Shown here one piece after another: positions 55,797 through 64,000 of a stretch of 64,000 nucleotides of DNA (position 1 is its first letter; the number at the start of each line of letters is the position of its first letter). The stretch is taken from the NCBI GenBank assembly GCA_022457155.1, contig JAJGOT010000930.1:1-64000 (forward strand), in the 5' to 3' direction. The notes beneath the pieces are model-generated. The model did not search any database. It was not told the origin of the DNA and saw only the letters and a program-made list of their open reading frames with translations. Made by a program: the position numbers and the translations under genes. The stretch is from Cladopsammia gracilis. Lineage: Eukaryota > Cnidaria > Anthozoa > Scleractinia > Dendrophylliidae.

Positions 55797-58447
55797 CAAT
55801 ACAATACAATAACTAAATTACAACACAGAGAAAACAAACAAAAAGAGAAGGTTCAAAGAAAGTACAGTTAAGACAGGAGTAATAAACGAACGTTGATTGA
55901 GTACAATCAGTCGCATATATCTAGTTAAATACAAGATTTACAAATCTTTCAAAATATTTTTTGGTATTTGACCGTCAGGGGAAAGGAAACAATCGATATC
56001 AAGAGCTATATACAGAACAATCTTTAAGAAAGTTCCATTTTTTAGTGTCCCCAGCTTTTTTCTCTATAAAAGATCTTGACTTAACAAGGCGTAGAAAATT
56101 TGCAAAATTAGGCGATATTTCATCCATTTTGGCTTGCCAAATATGAAACCGCGCTAACAGGAGACAATAGTTTAATTGACACGAGTATTCTGTAGAATGA
56201 GGCTCCGGCCTCAAGCCCAGTGCAGTAATATTCAATAAGTTGTATTTGCCGATTAACGGAAGAGCGTTTTGAAGCCAGTCGGTTACGCTTTTCCAAAAGG
56301 AGGCTGTAACATGGCAAGACCAAGAAAGATGAATTAGCGACTCTGAGGAATTGTTGCAAAAGGTACAGTTGTCATTTTCTTTTCGTCCTATTTTAAGTAA
56401 GAAATCATTGGTTGGTATGCGCCTATGTAATAGTTTAAATTGGAACTCTATCAGTTTGGTGCTTTTTGTGCACCGTCGCGCCATAAGATAGGCGAGTTCC
56501 CAATTAAATGTATCTTCTTCGTCTGAAAAGTTACAGTCTTGAAACCACTTTAGTTGGCTTTTACGTGGGGTTAAACTTTTGGCTCTGATCAGTTTTTGGT
56601 AAATTAATGGACCTGGCTTTTCTCTCTTAACAATTTTTTCACTTAACGTTTCAAAGGTATAGTCTCTTGTCTCAGCAGTATCGGTAACATTGTTGCGAAT
56701 TTGTTTAACAGCTGATAATAGACCAAAATAACTAAGCGGGCGTACTCTTAAGTCATGCTTTGAGGCAAAATCTTTGAGAGTCAGAAAATTATCGTTTCCT
56801 GATTGGAGATGTTTAACTTTGAAGATACCTATTTCAAACCATTCTTAAAAAAAAATTGGTTTATTATCTATCCTTACTAAAGAGTTGAACCACAGAAACT
56901 GTTCTTGAAAAGCGGTATCAGAGCTTACTTGATCCACAAAGTTTATTTCTGCCCAATATTCCAATATTTCTTTAAGAAAGGGGTCTGTTACTCTAACCTC
57001 TTTCTTAGTGTCCAAAACATTGAGATTACCACGGAAAATGAGATCGCGACTATAGTTCTCCAGTTCTAGATCAACGAGAAATTTCCATTTTCCGTGGTTA
57101 GTCGTGTCCAAGTACTTTTTAACCCATGTTGTTTTAAGAGATTTGTTGAAAGAGCAGAGATAAATCATCTTCAGGCCTCCATATTCAGGTTCATTGATCA
57201 TAACTTTTCGTTTGATTTTGTCACCTTTACCATACCATAGGAAATGGTAAAACACATCATTTATTTCTTTTATAGCGTGGTGATTTGAGCGTAAAGGGGA
57301 GAGCAGGTAAACCAGTTGTGATGCGGCCAGTGATTTGAGGACAGTAATTTTCCCTAACAACGTGAGCCTACGGTATTTCCAGCAACTGAGAAGCTTCCTG
57401 ATGTTTTCAGTTTTTTCGTTGTAATTCAACCTTAAAGCTATGTCCGGATCAGTTGACAGCCACAGACCAAGTGTTTTGACTTTATATTTTGGCCACTTAA
57501 ACTTCTTTCCTGAAACGAGGATTTTTTCATGCCCTATCTTAGAACCGATCCAAAGAGCTTCTGTTTTGCTATCGTTTAACTTAAGGCCGGAGATCTTACC
57601 AAAATCATCTAAAATTTGTATTGCTGATGTAAGGGATTTCTCTGAACCGTCTAAGATAAGAGTTGTATCATCAGCGTACTGGCTTATCTTAACTTCGTCA
57701 TTACCTAGAGAAAGACCTCTTATGCTCTTATTGTTACGGACGGTCTTGGCCAAGATCTCCGCAGCAAGAATAAACAAATATGGGGAAAGGGGACAGCCTT
57801 GCCTAACTCCTCTTTGAGGCTGGAAAAAGTTGCTTGACCAGCCATTGTTAAGTACACAACTTTCGATGTTGCAATAAAAGGTCCTTACCCAATTGATAAG
57901 TGATGGTCCAAAGCCAAAAAAACATAGTGTATCAAAAATAAAGGGCCATTCAAGAGAATCAAAAGCCTTTTCAAAATCTATAAAGAGAAACAACCCGGGA
58001 ATATTATGCTGTGTAGCATACTGGATGATGCCATCTATGAATGTACATTTTTAACGCTTGCGAAAATCTTCAGAAGTGAAGGAGGCAAGTTTAATGGAAG
58101 AAGAAGAAGATAAGTCTAATATTTTCCCCAATAAACCGCCCTTTCATAAAGCCTGTCTGATCATTATTTATCAGTTTTGGGAGAACGGTTTTTATACGGT
58201 TTGCTATAGCTTTTGCTGCAATTTTGTAATCTGTATTAAGGAGAGTTATAGGGCGCCAATTTTTTTATGTAAAATGGTTTTATGCTCTTTTTTGGAATAC
58301 GTTTAATGATACCCCTTCTTTGAGTAATAGACAAGCAGCCGGATTCGTAAGCAAAATTGAGGGCGGAGAGTAAATGCACAGAAATGTCATCCCAAAAGGC
58401 TTTGTAAAATTCGGCTGGAAGGCCGTCTGCCGTACCGGGCGTTTTAT
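55797..58447 (-). mobile_element. L1/Tx1-like LINE, 3' part (interrupted)
   Basis: The minus strand encodes most of an ORF2. From high to low coordinate: [68 protein letters not shown] (57990), RGVRQGCPLSPYLFILAAEIL (57815), QYADDTTL (57680), LKLNDSKTEALWIGSK (57590), the post-polymerase region, and a zinc knuckle CTFCNNSSESLIHLSWSCH (56370). A 382-codon frame (56845-57993) and a 161-codon frame (55999-56484, openly extended upstream to 56840) hold most of it. A one-base slip in a T run near 56852 and other frame breaks inactivate it. It is the least damaged LINE here. Its 5' neighbour sequence resumes at 63821. Confidence 0.9.
58037..58110. other. Short insertion in the LINE reading frame
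   Basis: The LINE protein would run from GENIRLI to IDGIIQYATQHN, but about 70 unrelated bases, including an AGAAGAAGAAGA run and stops, lie between. No target duplication is clear. Confidence 0.55.
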
Positions 58448-58769
58448 ATGGTTGGCCATCCGTTTCAAAATTATGACATCGTGTACGTGGGTATTTTTGC
58501 CGCGTATAATCGTTTATAATCGCTATGTATGGGCTTTTATCCCATATACAACCATTTATATCGCGTATATGCGCGTATTTAATACGCGTATATGTGCAAA
58601 ATCAAATGCACGTCTATACGCGGTGCTAAAAACCGTATATATGCGTACCTGTCAAAGCCCACTTTTCCCCGTGCAAAAAGTGTACGTATACGCGGTGTTC
58701 AAAAATCAGACTTGGTATAAGCTGGCACGAAAAGTGCCTCTAACGGAATAGCCTCTATGTATGGTGGCA
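58448..58769 (+). repeat. Left long terminal inverted repeat
   Basis: Pairs with 63710-63820 and 62776-62918. The inner 42 bases, ending CTCTATGTATGGTGGCA, match exactly. The region is full of CGTATA-type units that form smaller palindromes. Confidence 0.85.
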
Positions 58770-58950
58770 TGGTGGCAACGAAAAGTGTCTTTCGCGATGC
58801 AAACATGGCTTCCTCTCTAGCTCTTGTAGTGATATGTATCTTGTCAACTAGTTCTTACGGTTCTCCCACAACGGATCTTCTGGAGACGGTTTCTCGTCTA
58901 TTAAGGGATTGCTCCAGGTTTTATCCACACGCCGATCGAAACATGGCTGA

Positions 58951-61227
58951 AACAAAGTCAACAGGCGGCTTGCAAACATTATTCCAGAAGATTGTGACTT
59001 GAGTGACTGTTTCGATTTGACTGATGATGACTTATTTCAGGACTGTCACAGTGATTGGCTTAGAAATCAGTTCCTCAAAAAGCACTTCCATGTTGTGGTA
59101 TGTAATTGCCAGAAATAATTGAAATAACCGTTTTACAACACCCCATGTTTTTGCTTTCATGAAAGAGATTTGTATAACTTCAGTTACAGTACACTGCACA
59201 ACAGTCACATGATTACCCTTCATAAAATGAGCAAATTATATGTTTCAAGGTTCCTCGGTTTTATTGCTTTTTACTTACTATACATGCAAAGACTTGAGTC
59301 ATAGTCAAGTCATAAAAGAGTGCTAAAACTGCCGAATATCTATTTGCTGGGTGGGGTGGGTGGGTGTAGCCCAAAGTAATATTCTTTACTTTTACACACA
59401 TACATGCATACTTTATTGTTACTCCTTATGAAGGCTTTTCAGCTACAATATTAAAACCTAACTAAAACATACCATACACTTTATAAAAATTTAAAATATG
59501 AAAATATAAAACAATTAAAATATAGAAACAGTATAAAATAACTACGTTAACGGGATACTAGTCCTAATGGTATTAGAAGATTGAATATTTTTTGTTTACC
59601 TCAGGAGCCTGTGGAAACAACACTTGGGACAACACTTTCCAGTACAACAAGAGGACGTAGAGGAAGACAGCAGTTATTCAAAAAGCATACATTTGTTTAT
59701 ATTCCCCTTATCCAAAATTTAGTATCCATGTTGTCAGGTGAAGATTTGCGAAAGGCATTGTTGGAATGGCAATGCAAGCGCTCCGATGGTAAATTTGAAT
59801 ATCTTCGGGATGGTGCAGTCCTGACAAACCATCCTTTGTTTTCAGGAAATGGTTGTGATAGTACGCTTGAAATAACTCTCTATAGCGCTGAGATAGAGTT
59901 ATGTAACGCAGTGGGAACTAGAGTGAAAAAACACAAACGTCTTATGTTTTATTATGTTATTGGTGACTTGCCTAAAGTGTATCGCAGTGCTTTGGATGCA
60001 ATTAATCTCTATGCAGTGATAAAAACAGAAGATGTAGCACAATATGGTTTTGATGTTGTTCTTCGACCTTTACTGAAGGATGTACAGACACTTAGTATAG
60101 CAGGGGGGCACCCAATTCATTTAAAGAATGGAAACATGATTCACATCAATGCAGCATTGGTGGTCTATGTTGCTGACAACCCGGCAGCACACCAAGCAAT
60201 GGGCTTGAAGGAATCGGTGGGTGGTGCATTTAGAAAATGCAGATTTTGCAATGCAGATTTTGATTCTATGCAGGACAAATTTTCTGAGGAAGACTTTGAT
60301 CCAAGGACAAAAGATCAGCATATTCAGCACTGCAATGTGATTAACAATGCACCTCAAACATTAAAGGATCATTATAGAACTGCCTATGGTATAAACCGGA
60401 AGAGCATCCTTTGTGAATTTCCCCATTTTTATATATTTACACAAACACCGCCTGATGTGATGCATGTTTTATTAGAGGGTGTTATTCCCCTTACATTGAA
60501 AGCATTGATAAATCACTTTATACAAACTAAACAGACAACTCTTGCGGAGATCAACAATAACATTAAGAATTTTAAATATGGTTATATGGACGAGAAAGAC
60601 AAGCCCAATTTTATACGGCAATCAGATCTCCACGGATCTTCAACTCTTAACCAAGACGCTGCCACATCACATTTGCTCTTTCGTATTTTTCCTTTCATAG
60701 TTGGAAAAGGCATCAACCTTAACGATGATTTCTGGGAAATTTATACTTCATTGAGTGACATAACTAATATTTCTTTTGCTCCAGTCATTAGTCTTGAAAC
60801 AGTTGCAAAACTTAAAGATGCTGTTAAATGTTATTTGAAACTCTTCCGAGAGCTGTTCCCAGACCAGCCATTTACTCCCAAACAACACTATTTGATCCAT
60901 TTCCCTAAAGTTATTCTTCTTCTGGGTCCCCTTATTAATTTATGGGCAATGCGCTTTGAAGCAAAACACAGATATTTTAAACGACTCAAGAGAATAATGA
61001 ACTTTAAAAACATGTGCCTCTCTTTATCCCGTCATCACCAAAAACTTGCTGCTATAAATCGAAGTGCAAATACCATTTTCAAGGAAAATTCCTATGGACC
61101 TCTGCGGCATATCCAAGGAGACGAGCTGTACAGAGTTAAGCAAAGGATTGCATCAAACCTTTCAATTGACATAAATAGCATTAACAACATTGAAGCTTTT
61201 AAACACTCCACGGAACAAAATATATGA
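58951..61227 (+). CDS. Transposase, two exons (58951-59097 and 59605-61227)
   Basis: The second exon gives about 540 codons. Visible signals: a CRFCNADFDSM zinc-binding pair with a later H (residues ~220-255), PHFYIFTQTPPDVMHVLLEGV (an aspartate-MH-LLEG block, residues ~285-305), FTPKQHYLIHFPKVILLLGP and LWAMRFEAKHRYFKRL (residues ~435-475, a conserved glutamate), and FKNMCLSLSRHHQKLA. I know this pattern from large, mostly unnamed transposase-like families in fish, cnidarians and other animals. The D and E residues fit an RNase H-type DDE enzyme; that is inference. A phase-0 donor (GTG/GTATGT at 59098) and acceptor (CTCAG/GAG at 59604) join it to an upstream exon with DCDLSDCFDLTDDDLFQDCH and WLRNQFLKKHF. 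The true start codon is not found: the upstream frame has a stop at 58948, and a neighbouring frame (58757-59002) is open. Confidence 0.7.
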
Positions 61228-61436
61228 TTGATGAATGCATTTTGGTGGTAAAATTTGATGATGAAGAGTACCCATTGTTTGGGAAACTATGTGCCTTATG
61301 GGAACTTAATATGTCTCTCATTGTCTTTGACATAATATTTTTGGAGACAGTAGGTTTTAGTGAGTCACTACAAGCTTATGAAGTGCGCCCTCAGGCATCA
61401 GCAATAGTTTCAGTTACACCAGATATGCTGCTTTAA
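61203..61436 (+). pseudogene. Transposase C-terminus, shifted frame
   Basis: The frame gives HGTKY, DDEEYPLFGKLCALW and LQAYEVRPQA, then TAA. In related proteins a KY...FGK...HAYEV segment forms the C-terminus of the same chain, so a single-base indel just before 61212 has probably separated it. The apparent ATG at 61224 overlaps the stop of the main frame by coincidence. Confidence 0.6.
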
Positions 61437-61869
61437 TACGCATACACCATTACCTGTGTATTCCTTTACTGGAAGTAGTTATATCAACCTTAAGTGTGAC
61501 ATTTCAGATTTCAAAGACTGAGTTAGAGAATTAATGGAACCCAACCCCTTAAGCCCCAATGAAGACCAGCTTCTATAATTTATCCTCTCATCATCACTGC
61601 ATGATCACTGAATATCAGTATTAACTGTCTTGATGTTGACACACGTCATTTACTTACCATAAGAAATGTGTGCATGAAGACCAGTAAAGAGAATTTATGT
61701 GTTGATATTGGGACTCAAAGGGTTAGTCTTTGAACACTTTCCAGTGAAAAGTTATTTGAACCCGTTTATATACCATGACATAAAGGTTAAATTTGAAGTT
61801 GAACATTTAATTGTTGATTCTCCAATGTTAGAATGGTTAGAACCCCCATGTTAGATGATGTTTGACCAT

Positions 61870-62122
61870 GCAATCCTCGGTAGGAAAAAAGATGGCGACT
61901 GGTACATTTACCCATAATTCTTAGCGCACAAAAACCTTAACAACGTTCATAAAAATGTAAAGAAAAGTTATAAAATCTTCAAACCTAGTCTACACATTGT
62001 CCGTAGTACTGGAACAAATATTGTAAAAATTTGGCTTTCTTTGTACCTTATGTGCTGTTTTAGGTCCGCAAGGTATTGTGGTAAAATGAACAGCCGCCAT
62101 CTTTTTTCCTACGGTGGATTGC
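61870..62122. mobile_element. MITE with GCAATCC ends
   Basis: Inverted ends GCAATCCTCGGTAGGAAAAA and TTTTTTCCTACGGTGGATTGC. 253 bp, non-coding. Target duplication not certain. Confidence 0.7.
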
Positions 62123-62261
62123 TATAGTCTAAATTGAGTTAAAGTTGTTGTTGGACGGTAGGAGCTTGAAAGTCAATACTTGTCATTTGTTTGTCTTTTT
62201 AATGTAAAATAACTTTGCACAAATGTTGCAAACGGTTGTTATTCCTTTTTTCATATGATCT

Positions 62262-62640
62262 GATGCTGTTGACATGAGTGTGATTGTACACTTAAGTTTG
62301 ATAACATTTCTTAATAAAGAGTGATTTCCTATTTTCAGGGTATTCATTTTTTTTAGGGGTATCAACACTCGGTTTAGGGTAAGGCAACTTACTAGCAATT
62401 AATTGCACTTAAAGGTGTGCAAAACACTTAATATCAGTGCAAATTTAGATATGATCCGGTGCTAGAAATAAGTGTAAATGTACACTTCAGTTAGATAATA
62501 TTTCTTAATAAAGAGTGCTTTCCTATTTTAAGGGTATTCAACTTTTTTTTAAGGATATCAATACTTGGTTTAGGGAATAGATACTTACTGCCAAATTAAA
62601 AACTGCAAAAAACACTTAATATAAGTGCAAATGTGCTTTT
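62262..62640 (+). repeat. Two-unit tandem duplication
   Basis: Both units share ATTTCTTAATAAAGAGTG, TTTCCTATTTT, GGTTTAGGG and AACACTTAATATCAGTGCAA with scattered differences. Confidence 0.75.
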
Positions 62641-62918
62641 GTTTTGAGAAATTCACTTAATTAAGAGTACTTCTTTTTGGAGTGCTGCGAATGAAGTTTC
62701 ACGAGGAGAAGATGATCGGCGAGTCGCCATGTTCCTCATCATTTTGCGCGGGAAAAATGGTTCGGGACATTTCATTGCCACCATACATAGAGGCTATTCC
62801 GTTAGAGGCACTTTTCGTTACAGCTTATACCAAGTCTGATTTCTGAACCCCGCGTATACGCACACTTTTTGCACGCGTATACGTGGGCTTTGACAGGTAC
62901 GCGTATATACGGTTTTTA

Positions 62919-63212
62919 CACAGTAATTTTCAAAGAGTTAAAATAACTCCTAAAGTGAAGTTAAATTAACTCCTTGCACTGGAGTTAATTTTTTCGGAGT
63001 TATTTCAACTCCAAAAAAGAGTTATTTTAACCCCAAAAGCAGTTACCTTGCTGTATAGTAGAGTTAAATTAACTCCATTAGTGGTTGGAGTTATTTTAAC
63101 CCCAATTCGGAGTTAAATTTGGAGTTAAAATGACCCCAAAAAAGGGATTATCCTGTACCTTTTTTTTTTACTCCACTTTTGGAGTTAAAATAACTCTTTG
63201 AAAATTACAGTG
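62919..63212. mobile_element. TA-flanked palindromic MITE in the right TIR
   Basis: Ends CACAGTAATTTTCAAAGAG and CTCTTTGAAAATTACAGTG; TA on both sides. The interior is made of GAGTTAAAATAACTCC-like units in both orientations. It interrupts the right TIR of the 58.4-63.8 kb transposon, so it is younger. Confidence 0.8.
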
Positions 63213-63214
63213 TA

Positions 63215-63709
63215 TATACTAAATATACTAACTAAAAATAATTTTCTCTTGTAGATGAAAAATATTACTCCTCATTAAACAGCCAGGATGTATGCAGGTA
63301 AATTAAAAATTATTTTACCTGATTTTAATTGTGTAAAACGTCTGAATGAATTTCAGTTTGTTTGCAAAGTGTCTGGGACATCATTAAGTTCAGGAAGACT
63401 TAATTGGGCGCTTTTTGTTCAACGAACCGAGCTTAAAGCTTGAACGAGTGACCATCGATGTCGCGTCGGTGTGTGCTTAACGACTCTGCCCAACTTTGCA
63501 AGCCGTGAAGAGTCTTGAGCGAGGAAACAAGTATATTTTTGCGAGTTTGGGCATGTCAAAAAGCGGTCACCAAAGTTTTGTGTTCGGATTTCTTCCTCGC
63601 CTGTGATACCCAGAATGCATAGCGAGCACACCGAGGTTTAACCAACTGCATTGTTCTGTTTGCAGATGTGAGCTAGCTGAACCATACATGCAGAAGAAAT
63701 GAGAACAGC
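63215..63709. other. Foreign or extra sequence within the right TIR
   Basis: About 500 bases with no counterpart in the left TIR separate the MITE from the outer TIR segment. Short frames are unrecognised. It may be a further insertion or part of the element lost from the left end. Confidence 0.4.
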
Positions 63710-63820
63710 ACAAGGTTGTATATGGGATAAAAGCCCATACATAGCGATTATAAACGATAATACGCGGCAAAAAAGCCCACGTACACGATGTCATAATTTT
63801 GAAACGGATGGCCAACCATA

Positions 63821-64000
63821 GTTTTATCCGCGTTCATCGATTTTAAAGCTTCTTCACATTCTGTCTTAGTTAGGAGACCATCGCAAACCTGTTGATCATC
63901 GGGAGTCAAAAAATTCTCATTTGCTTGTTAAAAGAAATCAAAATTCACAGAGTTGTCTATTTTTGAGGCGTAGAGATCTTTATAGAAAGATTCACATTCA
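63821..64000 (-). mobile_element. L1/Tx1-like LINE, upstream part (continues beyond window)
   Basis: The minus-strand frame reads ECESFYKDLYASKIDNSVNF, a stop, then FLTPDDQQVCDGLLTKTECE and EALKSMNADKT. It is directly continuous with PGTADGLP at 58447 once the DNA transposon is removed. The endonuclease would lie past the end of the window. Confidence 0.85.

Larger units (their letters stand above)
61437..62775. other. 3' region of the transposon, non-coding
   Basis: Includes a 250 bp MITE (61870-62122) and a tandem duplication of about 185 bp (62262-62450 and 62455-62640). No further gene. Confidence 0.5.
58448..63820 (+). mobile_element. 5.4 kb DNA transposon with long TIRs, inserted in a LINE
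   Basis: The ends are TATGGTTGGCCATCCGTTTC and its reverse complement. GTTTTA (or GTTTTAT) occurs on both outer sides (58441 and 63821), a 6-7 bp target duplication. Removing the unit joins the LINE frame from MNADKT to PGTADGLP exactly. The left TIR is about 320 bp (58448-58769). The right TIR is split into 62776-62918 and about 63710-63820 by later sequence. It carries a spliced transposase gene in plus orientation. The superfamily is not assigned: the duplication length does not fit CACTA, Tc1 or piggyBac. Confidence 0.85.

Noticed and set aside
58757..59002. Secreted peptide (apolar MASSLALVVICILSTSS start)
   Set aside because: Looks like a signal peptide, but lies at the TIR edge just upstream of the transposase exon and is not supported as a separate gene.

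Overview
The window looks like intergenic DNA from an animal nuclear genome, most likely an anthozoan cnidarian (stony coral or sea anemone type). The support is indirect. The DNA is AT-rich, splice signals are of the GTAAG/GTATG kind, microsatellites are common, and the transposon mix (L1/Tx1-like and CR1/L2-like LINEs, GIY-YIG Penelope elements, TTAA, TTA, CACTG and hAT-type DNA elements) fits such genomes. No bacterial operon, plasmid or CRISPR feature is present. Only one locus, 14.2-17.5 kb, looks like host coding sequence.

Layout. 1-2.6 kb: an L1/Tx1-like LINE remnant and copies of an unnamed repeat. 3.8-7.7 kb: two TTAA-flanked inverted-repeat elements lying back to back and sharing one TTAA. 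Related TTAA elements lie at 8.7-9.6, 13.6-14.1, 50.8-51.4 and 52.1-54.2 kb. 14.2-17.5 kb: two divergent coiled-coil genes with an apolar segment. A duplicated leader and the 3' end of a lost paralogue lie between them. 21.26-32.80 kb: a putative 11.5 kb CACTA/EnSpm-type element with CACTG ends, a TCA duplication and subterminal repeats. It has been invaded by a CR1-like LINE, a Penelope element (itself holding a LINE and an hAT-like MITE), a 1 kb palindrome and two TTA-flanked MITEs. 36.6-41.0 kb: a second large inverted-repeat unit, holding an L1/Tx1-like LINE and part of the foldback element seen at 52-54 kb. 42.2-47.4 kb: a Penelope cluster (reverse transcriptase plus GIY-YIG nuclease) with hammerhead-type ribozyme motifs at its 3' ends. 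47.4-48.9 kb: a CR1/L2-like LINE with another LINE tail inserted in it. 54.9-55.8 kb: an hAT remnant. 55.8-64.0 kb: an L1/Tx1-like LINE split by a 5.4 kb DNA transposon. That transposon has a spliced transposase gene, long inverted repeats and a 6-7 bp duplication of its target inside the LINE frame.

Most coding sequence here therefore belongs to selfish elements, nearly all damaged. Their nesting gives a relative age order: LINE, then DNA transposon, then MITE at 58-64 kb; and CACTA-type element, then Penelope, then LINE and MITE at 21-33 kb. The strongest leads are the hammerhead-type motifs in three Penelope lineages with co-varying stems, the long CACTA-type element, the transposase unit of unassigned superfamily, and the unfamiliar coiled-coil gene pair.
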